Shown here in pieces: positions 16,989 through 24,857 of a DNA stretch of 29,702 nucleotides. Numbering within the stretch: the first letter of the stretch is position 1; each line of letters opens with the position of its first letter. The position numbers and the translations under genes are program-made. This DNA is from Streptomyces sp. WM6378 (GTDB taxonomy: Bacteria; Actinomycetota; Actinomycetes; Streptomycetales; Streptomycetaceae), in the NCBI RefSeq assembly GCF_001279695.1, contig NZ_LGDD01000349.1:1-29702 (forward strand). The letters are read 5' to 3'. Under the pieces are notes generated by a model, which was given only the letters and a program-made list of their open reading frames with translations, was not told the origin of the DNA and ran no database searches.

Positions 16989-19286
16989 TCAGTTCAGGCT
17001 GAGCCGTGGCCTCGGGGCATCCGTCCGTCCCGTCGGCGGCTTGCGGCTGCCCGCCCGGTAAGGCGGCGGCCAGCTCGCGCCGGGGCCCGCATAACCCTGC
17101 TCGGCCGCGGCGTGCAGGGTCCAGTGCGGGTCGTACAGATGCGGCCGGGCCAGCGCGCACAGGTCGGCGCGGCCCGCCAGGAGCAGGGAGTTGACGTCGT
17201 CCCAGGACGAGATGGCTCCCACCGCGACGACCGGGATGCCGAGCGCGTTGCGGATCCGGTCGGCGTACGGGGTCTGGTACGAGCGGCCGTATTCGGGGCG
17301 TTCGTCGGGGACGACCTGGCCGGTGGAGACGTCGATGGCGTCGGCGCCGTGCGCGGCGAAGGCCCGCGCGATCTCGACGGCGTCCTCGGCGGTGGTGCCG
17401 CCCTCGGCCCAGTCGGTGGCGGAGACGCGGACCGTCATGGGCTTGTCGGCGGGCCAGCCGGCGCGCACCGCGTCGAAGACTTCGAGGGGGAAGCGGAGCC
17501 GGCCCGCGAGGGAACCGCCGTAGGCGTCCGTCCGTTGGTTGGCGAGAGGGGAGAGGAATCCGGAGAGCAAGTAGCCGTGTGCGCAGTGCAGTTCGAGGAG
17601 GTCGAATCCGCAGTCGACGGCGCGGCGGGCCGCGGCCGTGAACTGGTCGCGGATCTCGGTGAGCCCCGCGCGGTCCAGCGCGTGCGGGACCTGGCTGACG
17701 CCCGGCCGGTACGGGAGGGGAGAGGCGGCGGCGACGGGCCAGTTGCCGGTGTCGAGCGGCTCGTCCATGCCGTCCCACATCAGCTTGGTCGAGCCCTTGC
17801 GCCCGGAGTGGCCGAGCTGGATGCCGACGGCGGTGCCCGGCGCCTGCTGGTGGACGAAGTCCGCGATCCGCCGCCAGGCCCCGGCCTGTTCGGGGGTGTA
17901 GAGGCCGGCGCAGCCGGGGGTGATGCGACCTTCGGGGCTGACGCACACCATCTCAGTCATGACAAGACCCGCGCCGCCCAGCGCGCGGGCGCCGAGGTGC
18001 ACGAGGTGGAAGTCGCCGGGGACACCGTCCACGGCGCAGTACATGTCCATGGGCGAGACGACCACGCGGTTCTTCAGTGCCAGGCCGCGCAGCCGGAAGG
18101 GGGTGAACATGGGCGGGGTGCCCGGCGGGCAGCCGAATTCCCGCTCGACGGTGTCGGTGAACCCGGGGTCACGCAGCCGCAGGTTGTCGTGGGTGACCCG
18201 GCGGCTGCGGGTGAGGAGGTTGAAGGCGAACTGCCGGGCGGGCTGGTCGAGATAGCGTTCCAGCTCCTCGAACCAGCGCAGGCTGGCGGCGGCCGCGCGC
18301 TGCGTCGACTCGACGACGGGCCGGCGCTCACTCTCGTACGCGCTGAGGGCCGCGGGCAGATCGGGCTGCTCCTCGATGCACGCGGCAAGGGCCAGGGCGT
18401 CCTCGACGGCGAGCTTGGTGCCGGAGCCGATGGAGAAGTGTGCGGTGTGCGCCGCGTCGCCGAGGAGCACCGTGTTGCCGTACGACCAGCGCTTGTTGAC
18501 GACGGTCCGGAAGGCGTTCCATGAGGAGTTGTTGCCGCGCAGCGGGCGTCCGCCGAGGGCGTCGGTGAAGATCTTGGCGCAGTAGTCGGCGGAGGCGGTT
18601 TCGTCGAGCCCGTTGAACCCGGCGGCCGCCCACACCTCTTCGCGCATTTCGACGATGACGGTGGAGGAGTCGGCGGAGTAGGGGTAGCCGTGCAGCTGCA
18701 TCACGCCGTGTTCGGTCTCGGCGATCTCGAAGCGGAAGGCGTCGAAGGCGAAGTCGGCGGCGAGCCATACGTAGCGGCAGCGGTGCGTGGTGATGCGCGG
18801 CGCGAAGTGGTCGGCGTGCGCCTCGCGGGTGAGGCTGTGCACCCCGTCCGCGGCGACCACCAGGTCGTAGGCCGCGGCGAGTTCGGCGGCGGGCGGCGCC
18901 TCCGCGCGGAAACGCAAGGTGACGCCCAGTGCCTGGCAGCGCTCGTGCAGGATCTCCAGGAGCCTGCGCCGTCCGAGCGCGGCGAAGCCGTGCCCGCCGG
19001 AGGTGAGCGTGCGCCCCCGGTGCACGATGTCGATGTCGTCCCACCGGACGAACTCGGCGCGCAAAGCCTGGTAGACGGCCGGGTCGGCGTGTTCGATCCC
19101 GCCGAGGGTCTCGTCCGAGAGCACCACGCCGAAGCCGAAGGTGTCGTCGGGGGCGTTGCGCTCCCACAGCGTGATCTCGCGGTCGGGGCCGAGGCGCTTG
19201 AGCAGGGCCGCGGCGTAGAGCCCGCCGGGGCCGCCGCCGATGACGGCGATCCGCAGCGGGGCGCCCTCGGCGCGCGGGGCCGGCAT
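16989..19286 (-). CDS. Bifunctional flavin monooxygenase / Old Yellow Enzyme reductase (2-aminobenzoyl-CoA monooxygenase/reductase type)
   Basis: 765 residues. The N-terminal half is a class A flavin monooxygenase (GGGPGG at 17-22 after RIAVI; GDAAHTAHFSIGSGTKLAVEDA at 276-297). From about 393 it is an Old Yellow Enzyme domain (FTPFRLRGLALKNRVVVSPMDMY; HCAHGYLLSGFLSP at 567-580; substrate-side GIQLGHSGRKGS). This two-domain order and length are those of 2-aminobenzoyl-CoA monooxygenase/reductase of Azoarcus, which hydroxylates and reduces the ring to a non-aromatic alicyclic CoA ester; databases often name relatives bifunctional salicylyl-CoA 5-hydroxylase/oxidoreductase. Substrate is therefore most likely 2-aminobenzoyl-CoA, with salicylyl-CoA as alternative. 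The ATG at 19286 lies 2 nt beyond the crotonase stop, so the two genes are one unit. Confidence 0.87.
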   Translation of the reverse strand: MPAPRAEGAPLRIAVIGGGPGGLYAAALLKRLGPDREITLWERNAPDDTFGFGVVLSDETLGGIEHADPAVYQALRAEFVRWDDIDIVHRGRTLTSGGHGFAALGRRRLLEILHERCQALGVTLRFRAEAPPAAELAAAYDLVVAADGVHSLTREAHADHFAPRITTHRCRYVWLAADFAFDAFRFEIAETEHGVMQLHGYPYSADSSTVIVEMREEVWAAAGFNGLDETASADYCAKIFTDALGGRPLRGNNSSWNAFRTVVNKRWSYGNTVLLGDAAHTAHFSIGSGTKLAVEDALALAACIEEQPDLPAALSAYESERRPVVESTQRAAAASLRWFEELERYLDQPARQFAFNLLTRSRRVTHDNLRLRDPGFTDTVEREFGCPPGTPPMFTPFRLRGLALKNRVVVSPMDMYCAVDGVPGDFHLVHLGARALGGAGLVMTEMVCVSPEGRITPGCAGLYTPEQAGAWRRIADFVHQQAPGTAVGIQLGHSGRKGSTKLMWDGMDEPLDTGNWPVAAASPLPYRPGVSQVPHALDRAGLTEIRDQFTAAARRAVDCGFDLLELHCAHGYLLSGFLSPLANQRTDAYGGSLAGRLRFPLEVFDAVRAGWPADKPMTVRVSATDWAEGGTTAEDAVEIARAFAAHGADAIDVSTGQVVPDERPEYGRSYQTPYADRIRNALGIPVVAVGAISSWDDVNSLLLAGRADLCALARPHLYDPHWTLHAAAEQGYAGPGASWPPPYRAGSRKPPTGRTDAPRPRLSLN

Positions 19287-19288
19287 CG

Positions 19289-20116
19289 CTAGCGTCCCTG
19301 CCACTTCGGGGGCCGCTTCTCGCTGAAGGCCGCGTGGAACTCGGCGTAGTCCTCGCCGTTCATCAGCAGGGCCTGGGTCGCCGCGTCCATTTCCACCGAG
19401 GCCGCGAGCGGCATGTCGAGCTCCGCGGTGAGCAGCGCCTTGGTCTGGGCGTACGCGAGCGCGGGTCCGTCGGCGAGGCGGCGGGCGAGCTCGGCGGCGC
19501 GCTCGTCCGCGCGGCCCTCGTCCGTCAACTCGCTGAGCAGGCCGATCCGTTCGGCCTCCGTGGCACGTACGGGATCGCCCAGCATGAGCAGGCGGGTGGC
19601 GTGGCCGAGGCCGACGACGCGGGGCAGCAGATAGGCCGCGCCCATGTCGCCGCCCGACAGGCCCACCTTGGTGAAGAGGAAGGCGAACCGCGCCGAGGGG
19701 TCGGCGATGCGGAAGTCCGCGGCAAGCGCGAGCACCGCGCCCGCGCCGGCCGCGACGCCGTGCAGCGCGGCGATCACCGGGAAGGGACATTCGCGGATCG
19801 CCCGGACGACCTGGCCGGTCATGCGGTTGAAGTCGAGGAGTTCCGCGGTGTTCATCGACAGGGTGGCGCCGATGATGTCGTCGACGTCGCCGCCCGAGCA
19901 GAACCCGCGCCCTTCGCCGGCCAGGACCAGGGCGCGCACCGAGCGCTCCCTGGACAGTTCGGCGAGCAGGTCGCGCAGGTCCGCGTAGGCGCCGAAGGTC
20001 AGCGCGTTGAGTTTCTCCGGCCGGGCCAGGGTGACGGTCGCGACCCCGTCGGCCAACGTGAGCCGTAGATGGCGCCAGTCCTCGGTGGGCGATGCGGAGC
20101 TGGGAAAGGGGCTCAT
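19289..20116 (-). CDS. Crotonase-fold (enoyl-CoA hydratase/isomerase family) protein with atypical active site
   Basis: 275 residues from the ATG at 20116, chosen because AAGGAGG lies 8 nt upstream; the ATG at 20191 has no RBS. Oxyanion-hole segments are clear (GRGFCSGGDVDD; ALHGVAAGAGAVLALAADF). The two catalytic glutamates of classical enoyl-CoA hydratase are absent: the CELA position is Val128 and the QPE position Thr149. Instead Asp157 in SGGDMGAAYLLPR occupies the region that supplies the acid/base in isomerase- and ring-opening-type crotonases. It therefore probably does not simply hydrate an enoyl-CoA but may isomerise or hydrolytically open the alicyclic product of the adjoining monooxygenase/reductase. 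Function is inferred from context. Confidence 0.85.
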   Translation of the reverse strand: MSPFPSSASPTEDWRHLRLTLADGVATVTLARPEKLNALTFGAYADLRDLLAELSRERSVRALVLAGEGRGFCSGGDVDDIIGATLSMNTAELLDFNRMTGQVVRAIRECPFPVIAALHGVAAGAGAVLALAADFRIADPSARFAFLFTKVGLSGGDMGAAYLLPRVVGLGHATRLLMLGDPVRATEAERIGLLSELTDEGRADERAAELARRLADGPALAYAQTKALLTAELDMPLAASVEMDAATQALLMNGEDYAEFHAAFSEKRPPKWQGR

Positions 20117-20423
20117 CCGGGCGGCCTCCTTCGGCGGGACGGCAGGTGCCGCCACCTCTTCTGCTGCCTGCCCGACGACGGTATCACTCATACGTGACCG
20201 TCGTCACGAGTACGCAATACGGCGGGCGGGCCGACCAGGGGCCAAGGTCCCTCGCACCGGTGCCCCACGGCCCGGCCGCGCCGGCCGGGGTCCTCTACTG
20301 GGCCGGATCCGGGCTTCGTAAGGTTGAAAGCAGGACGAGCCCACGCGACCCGGCGTCGCCACGCAACACCACGTCCCCCTGCGAACCCGACAACGCCACG
20401 CACCCCGAACGGAAACCTCCGCC
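20117..20423. other. Divergent control region of the crotonase unit and the ATPase gene (307 nt)
   Basis: This gap holds the crotonase RBS, the 12-bp palindrome at 20195-20206 and, to its right, about 215 nt of GC-rich sequence before the ATPase. No convincing promoter could be assigned to the ATPase. Frames that cross it have no ribosome binding site or family match. Confidence 0.5.
20195..20206. promoter_or_regulatory. Candidate PaaX operator upstream of the crotonase/monooxygenase unit
   Basis: TGACCGTCGTCA lies inside the longer perfect inverted repeat CGTGAC-CGTC-GTCACG (20193-20208), 79 nt upstream of the crotonase start. It differs in one base from the palindrome over the ligase promoter at 12295-12306. 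The repeated occurrence in front of both arms of one pathway, with a PaaX gene in one arm, is the reason for the call. Confidence 0.5.
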
Positions 20424-20864
20424 TTGCCCGAGCCCTCCGGCCCCGACCGCGACGCCACGCCGTCCGCGTGGCGCATCGAGCTCCCGCACAGCACGGCCGC
20501 CGTGCCGATCGCCCGCGCCCTGGTGCGTACCGCGCTCGCGGACATCGACGCGCCCGCCGACAGCGACACGGCCGAGCTGCTCACCGCGGAGCTCGTCGCC
20601 AACGCCGTCGAGCACACCGCGGGCGAGGCGCCGATCGAGCTGGTGGTGGAGCTGCTCGCGTCCGGCTGTCAGGTCGAGGTGCACGACGGCTCGCCGCTGC
20701 CGCCGGGCGACCTCTCCGCACCGGGGGCGGACGAGCATCCGGACCCCTGGCAGGAGCACGGGCGCGGACTGCTGCTCATCCGCACGCTGAGTTCGGCCTG
20801 CGGCCACCGCCCCACCGCGCACGGCAAGGCGGTCTGGTTCACGCTGCCGAGCCGTCGGTGCTGA
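20424..20864 (+). CDS. SpoIIE/RsbW-type ATP-binding protein (HATPase_c_2)
   Basis: 146 residues, starting at a TTG for lack of an earlier start in frame; the RBS (GGAAAC) is weak and the exact start is uncertain. The GHKL ATPase N box is TAELVANAVEHT (Asn60), the G1 box VEVHDGS and the G2 box EHGRGLLLIRTLSSACG. Streptomycetes encode dozens of these small single-domain kinases, which act as anti-sigma factors or partners of anti-anti-sigma proteins. No sigma factor or STAS protein is nearby, so its partner is unknown. Its 3' end overlaps the convergent permease by 26 nt. Confidence 0.82.
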   Translation: MPEPSGPDRDATPSAWRIELPHSTAAVPIARALVRTALADIDAPADSDTAELLTAELVANAVEHTAGEAPIELVVELLASGCQVEVHDGSPLPPGDLSAPGADEHPDPWQEHGRGLLLIRTLSSACGHRPTAHGKAVWFTLPSRRC

Positions 20865-22281
20865 CCAGCCGCGAGCGGCTGCGCCCGTAAAAGGCGTACA
20901 CCAGCGCGCCGGCCAGCACGAACACGGCGAACTGCAGCCAGGTCGCCCAGCCGGTCCCGTACATCAGATAGAGGCAGAAGCCGACGCCCAGGATCGGGCT
21001 GACGGGGTACAGCGGCACCCGGAACGAGCGCTTCAGGTCCGGTTCGCTGCGGCGCAGCGCGATGACGGCGATGTTCACGACGGCCATGACGGCGAGGGTG
21101 CCGATGGTGGTCAGGTTGACCACCGCGTCCAGGGAGGCGAACGCGGCCGGGACCGCGAAGACCAGCGCGACTATCCAGGTGTTGGCCACCGGCGTCGCGG
21201 TCTTCGCCGAGACCCGCTCGAAGACCCGCGGGACGAGGCCGTCGCGGGACATCGACATCAGGATGCGGGTCTGCCCGTACATCACGGCGAGCACGACGGA
21301 CGCGATGGCGACGACCGCGCCGAACGCGATGACGCCGCCGCCGAACGTCGAGTGGGTGACGTGGTTGACGATCAGCGAGAGCGCGGCGGGCTTGTCGCCG
21401 ACGGCGTCCGCGCCGAGCCCGCCGATCGCGGCCACGGCGACCGCACAGTAGAGCAGCGTGACCAGACCGATGCAGATCATGATCGCTATCGGCACGTTCT
21501 TGCGCGGATTCTTCACTTCCTCGCCGGCCGTGGTGATCGCGTCGAATCCGATGTACGAGAAGAAGGCCAGCGAGGCGCCCGCGGTGACCCCGCCGGGGCC
21601 GTGCGTCGCGAACGGAGAGAGGTTGCCCGCCCTGAACGCGGTGAACGCGATCGCCAGGAACAGCAGCAGGATCCCGATCTTGAGCACGGCCATCGCGGCG
21701 GTGGCCCGCGCGCTCTCCCTGACACCGCGCACCAGGAGGGTGGCGGCGAGCAGGATGACCACGACGGCCGGAAGGTTGATCACTCCGCCGTCGCCGGGCC
21801 CCGCGGAGAGCGCGGCCGGCAGCTGCCACCCGACGAGGCTGTTCAGGAGCTCGTTCAAATACTGGCTCCAGCCGACGGCGACCGCGGACACCGAGACGCC
21901 GTACTCCAGGAGCAGGCACCAGCCGACCAGGAAGGCGGTTCGCTCGCCGAGCGTCGCGTACGCGAAGGAGTACGAGGAGCCGGAGACGGGGATCGCGCCG
22001 CCGAGCTCGGCGAAGGAGAACGCGGTGAAGACGCAGGTCACCGCGGCGAGCACGAAGGAGAGGACGACTGCGGGTCCGGCCTTGGCGACGCTGTCGGAGA
22101 GCCCGACGAAGATGCCGGTGCCGACGATCGCGCCGACGCCGAAGCACACGAGCTGGAAGAGCCCCATCGTGCGGCGCAGACCGTGCCCCTCCAGGTCCGC
22201 GCCGGATTCGGCGATCAGTTGGCGCGGCGGTTTGATGCGCAGCGCGGGGGCAGGGCGGGGGGCGAGGTGGGGGCGCCGCAT
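20839..22281 (-). CDS. APC-superfamily amino-acid permease
   Basis: 480 residues with about 12 predicted membrane segments. The first helix carries the APC motif VGAIVGTGIFVGLSD, and FFSYIGFDAITTAGEEVKNPRKNVPIAI is the conserved helix 6 region of cationic amino-acid transporter/YfnA-like members. It lies downstream of ornithine carbamoyltransferase and arginine deiminase on the same strand, after a terminator, so it has its own promoter or depends on read-through. Arginine or ornithine transport is the natural guess from context, but typical ArcD antiporters belong to another branch and substrate cannot be read from sequence. The ATG at 22281 has only a weak RBS. Confidence 0.88.
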   Translation of the reverse strand: MRRPHLAPRPAPALRIKPPRQLIAESGADLEGHGLRRTMGLFQLVCFGVGAIVGTGIFVGLSDSVAKAGPAVVLSFVLAAVTCVFTAFSFAELGGAIPVSGSSYSFAYATLGERTAFLVGWCLLLEYGVSVSAVAVGWSQYLNELLNSLVGWQLPAALSAGPGDGGVINLPAVVVILLAATLLVRGVRESARATAAMAVLKIGILLLFLAIAFTAFRAGNLSPFATHGPGGVTAGASLAFFSYIGFDAITTAGEEVKNPRKNVPIAIMICIGLVTLLYCAVAVAAIGGLGADAVGDKPAALSLIVNHVTHSTFGGGVIAFGAVVAIASVVLAVMYGQTRILMSMSRDGLVPRVFERVSAKTATPVANTWIVALVFAVPAAFASLDAVVNLTTIGTLAVMAVVNIAVIALRRSEPDLKRSFRVPLYPVSPILGVGFCLYLMYGTGWATWLQFAVFVLAGALVYAFYGRSRSRLVSTDGSAA

Positions 22282-22341
22282 GGGGTGGTTCTCATTCCTG
22301 GTCTACACAACGGCCTGGCAGGGGCCGTACACAAAGAAAGC

Positions 22342-22369
22342 GGGGCCCGAGCGTGCGAGCTCGGACCCC
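22342..22369 (-). terminator. Terminator of the ornithine carbamoyltransferase gene
   Basis: On the minus strand a GC-rich hairpin (GGGG/CCCC and CCGAG/CTCGG arms, one mismatch) is followed by a T-rich run (complement of 22331-22340). It lies 56 nt past the argF stop and before the permease start, separating the two. Confidence 0.7.
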
Positions 22370-22425
22370 ACCAAGAAGCGACATAGTAGCCACCTCGGCG
22401 CATGTTCACCCAATCGGGCGCATTC

Positions 22426-23451
22426 CTATTCGGCGGCGTCGCGCCCCGGCCGGTCCCCCAGCGTGGCGACCATGATCGCCTTGATGGTGTGCATCCTGTT
22501 CTCGGCCTCGTCGAAGACGACCGAGTGGGGCGATTCGAAGACCTCGTCGGTGACTTCGAGTTCGGTCAGCCCGTACTGCTCGTAGATGTCGCGGCCGACC
22601 TGGGTGCCGAGGTCGTGGAAGGCCGGCAGGCAATGCAGGAACTTGACGCGCGGATTGCCGGTGGCGCGCAGCACGTCCATGGTCACGGCGTACGGCGCGA
22701 GGGCCTTGATGCGCTCGGCCCAGATCTCCTTGGGCTCGCCCATCGAGACCCACACGTCGGTGGCCACGAAGTCCGCGCCGACGACGCCCTCCTCGACGGA
22801 CTCGGTGAGGGTGATGCGGGCGCCGCTCACCCCCGCCACCTCGCGGGCCTGCGCGACGATCTCCTCGGCCGGCCAGTACGCCCGGGGCGCCACGATGCGG
22901 ATGTCCATGCCGAGCAGCGCGCCGGTGACCAGGTAGGAATTGCCCATGTTGAAGCGGGCGTCCCCCAGATAGGCGAAAACGACCTCGCCCAGCGGCTTGT
23001 CGGTGTGCTCGGTGACGGTGAGGACGTCGGCGAGCATCTGGGTCGGGTGCCAGTCGTCGGTCAGGCCGTTGTAGACGGGAACCCCGGCATTCGCGGCGAG
23101 GGTCTCGACGGTCTCCTGCCCTTCGCCCCGGAACTCGATCGCGTCGAACATCCGGCCAAGGACGCGGGCGGTGTCACGCGCGGACTCCTTCTTGCCGATG
23201 TGCGAACCGGCCGGGTCGATGTACGTCGTCGACGCACCCTGGTCGGCGGCGGCCACCTCGAAGGAGCAGCGGGTGCGGGTCGAGGACTTCTCGAAGATCA
23301 GCGCGATGTTGCGGCCGCGCAGCCGCTGGACCTCGGTGCCCGCCTTCTTGGCGGCCTTGAGTTCCGCGGCGAGCTCGACGAGCCCGAGGAACTCCTCGGC
23401 CGTGAAGTCCAGCTCCTTGAGGAAGTGGCGGCCTGCGAGATCTGTCGCCAT
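22426..23451 (-). CDS. argF: Ornithine carbamoyltransferase
   Basis: 341 residues from the ATG at 23451 (AGGAG 8 nt upstream). The carbamoyl-phosphate site STRTR is at 57-61, HPTQ at 135-138, and the ornithine-side [10 protein letters not shown] segment is intact; length is that of bacterial OTCs. It catalyses carbamoyl phosphate + ornithine = citrulline + phosphate in the cytoplasm. Position downstream of arginine deiminase suggests the catabolic (ArcB) direction, but streptomycete argF is often separate from the other arginine genes and this may be the sole OTC, serving biosynthesis as well. A promoter with an ARG-box-like dyad in the 83-nt gap before it supports independent, arginine-responsive expression. 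Confidence 0.95.
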   Translation of the reverse strand: MATDLAGRHFLKELDFTAEEFLGLVELAAELKAAKKAGTEVQRLRGRNIALIFEKSSTRTRCSFEVAAADQGASTTYIDPAGSHIGKKESARDTARVLGRMFDAIEFRGEGQETVETLAANAGVPVYNGLTDDWHPTQMLADVLTVTEHTDKPLGEVVFAYLGDARFNMGNSYLVTGALLGMDIRIVAPRAYWPAEEIVAQAREVAGVSGARITLTESVEEGVVGADFVATDVWVSMGEPKEIWAERIKALAPYAVTMDVLRATGNPRVKFLHCLPAFHDLGTQVGRDIYEQYGLTELEVTDEVFESPHSVVFDEAENRMHTIKAIMVATLGDRPGRDAAE

Positions 23452-23511
23452 GGTGGCTGCTCCTGGGGCGGGTAGGGGACGACGGGGCTATGAACTGAAC
23501 GCAACACTGGA

Positions 23512-23532
23512 AGTATATACGTAAGAACGCAT
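23512..23532 (-). promoter_or_regulatory. Candidate argF promoter -10 and ARG-box-like dyad
   Basis: On the minus strand TATACT (23512-23517) is a near-consensus -10; a -35 is not evident. Directly upstream the dyad ATGCGT-TCTT-ACGTAT (23517-23532) has five of six symmetric pairs and resembles one arginine-repressor box in size and AT-rich core. The match to Streptomyces ARG boxes is judged by eye only. Confidence 0.3.
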
Positions 23533-23534
23533 CA

Positions 23535-24767
23535 CTATACGGCATCGCGTTCGACGGGACAGCTCATGCAGCGCGGGCCTCCCCTCCCCCGCCCCAGCTC
23601 ACTGCCCCTGATCTCGATCACCTCGATGCCCTCCTTGCGCAGATGCGTGTTGGTCGTGACATTGCGCTCGTACGCGACGACCACCCCCGGCTCGACCGCG
23701 AGCACATTGCAGCCGTCGTCCCACTGCTCGCGCTCCGCGGAGTGCACGTCCTGGGTGGCGGTGAGCACCCGGATCCGGTCGAGGCCGAGCGCCGCCGCGA
23801 TCGCGCGGTGCATGTGCTCCTGCGGATGGTCGGTGACCTTGAGCTCCTGCTCGCCCGCGCCCGGCTCGATCGTGTAGGAACGGAGCATGCCCAGGCCCGC
23901 GTACTGGGTGAAGGTCTCGCCGTCCACCATCGTCATCACCGTGTCGAGGTGCATGAACGCCCGCCGCTTCGGCATGTCGAGCGCCACGATGGTGCGCGCC
24001 GAGCCCGCCGCGAACAGGCCCCGGGCCAGCATCTCCACGGCCTGCGGGGTGGTCCGCTCACTCATCCCGATCAGCACGGCGCCGTTCCCGATGACCAGGA
24101 CGTCACCGCCCTCGATGGTCGAGGGATAGTCGCTCTGCCCCCGCGACCAGATGTTGAACGGACCCGCCTCGGGGCCCTTGAACAGCGGGTGGTGGCGGTA
24201 GATCGCCTCGAAGTGCACGGTCTCGCGCTGCCGGGCCGGCCAGCGCATCGCGTTGATCGAGACACCGTCGTAGATCCAGGCGGAGGTGTCGCGGGTGAAG
24301 AGGTGGTTCGGCAGCGGGCCGAGCAGGAAATCGTCCAGATCCATCGCGTGGAAGCGCACCGACGTCGGCTCCGGATGCCCCTCCAGGAACTCCCGCTTGG
24401 TCATCCCGCCGACCAGCGCCTCCGCGAGATCGGCAGCGGGCAGTTCGTCGAAGGCCGCCCGCAGATGCCCGGTCGCGAGCGGCCCGTACTCCTTCTCGTC
24501 GAAGACCCGGTCAAGGACGAGCCCGCGGGCCGCCGGGATCTCCAGCGACTCGCGCAGCAGGTCACCGAAGAGATGCACCTGGACGCCGCGGTCGCGCAGC
24601 ACGTCTGCGAAACCGTCGTGCTCCTGTCTGGCCCGGCGCACCCACAGCACGTCGTCGAAGAGCAGCGCGTCCTTGTTGCTGGGCGTGAGCCGCTTCAGCT
24701 CAAGATCTGGCCGGTGGAGTATGACGCGGCGCAGCCGCCCGGTCTCGGAATCGACATGGAATCCCAT
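23535..24767 (-). CDS. arcA: Arginine deiminase
   Basis: 410 residues from the ATG at 24767, with a G-rich RBS upstream. It hydrolyses arginine to citrulline and ammonia. Guanidine-group modifying enzyme features are clear: catalytic Cys400 in [13 protein letters not shown] at the C-terminus, [10 protein letters not shown] with the catalytic His, FTRDTSAWI and [21 protein letters not shown]. Length is typical. The downstream gene is ornithine carbamoyltransferase (83-nt gap), giving the first two steps of the arginine deiminase pathway; the carbamate kinase that would yield ATP is not in the window. Upstream lies the pnkp terminator, so it begins its own transcript within about 90 nt. Confidence 0.95.
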   Translation of the reverse strand: MGFHVDSETGRLRRVILHRPDLELKRLTPSNKDALLFDDVLWVRRARQEHDGFADVLRDRGVQVHLFGDLLRESLEIPAARGLVLDRVFDEKEYGPLATGHLRAAFDELPAADLAEALVGGMTKREFLEGHPEPTSVRFHAMDLDDFLLGPLPNHLFTRDTSAWIYDGVSINAMRWPARQRETVHFEAIYRHHPLFKGPEAGPFNIWSRGQSDYPSTIEGGDVLVIGNGAVLIGMSERTTPQAVEMLARGLFAAGSARTIVALDMPKRRAFMHLDTVMTMVDGETFTQYAGLGMLRSYTIEPGAGEQELKVTDHPQEHMHRAIAAALGLDRIRVLTATQDVHSAEREQWDDGCNVLAVEPGVVVAYERNVTTNTHLRKEGIEVIEIRGSELGRGRGGPRCMSCPVERDAV

Positions 24768-24826
24768 GCCCCCATCCTGTCCCGCGGCGGCCCCCCTCAC
24801 CCGGCGAACACCGCCGCCGCACGGGC

Positions 24827-24852
24827 CGGCGGGCCACCGAAGCGGCCCGCCG
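24827..24852 (-). terminator. Terminator downstream of pnkp
   Basis: CGGCGGGCC (24827-24835) and GGCCCGCCG (24844-24852) form a perfect 9-bp stem with an 8-nt loop, 5 nt past the pnkp stop. There is no T-run, as is common for Streptomyces terminators. Confidence 0.75.
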
Positions 24853-24857
24853 CCACG

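Noticed and set aside
19287..19790. In-frame N-terminal extension of the monooxygenase/reductase
   Set aside because: It lies entirely within the crotonase gene in another frame; the monooxygenase begins naturally at MPAPRAEGAPLRIAVIGGG.
20117..20191. Longer start for the crotonase gene at 20191
   Set aside because: No RBS there, whereas AAGGAGG lies properly spaced before the ATG at 20116, and family members begin near that point.
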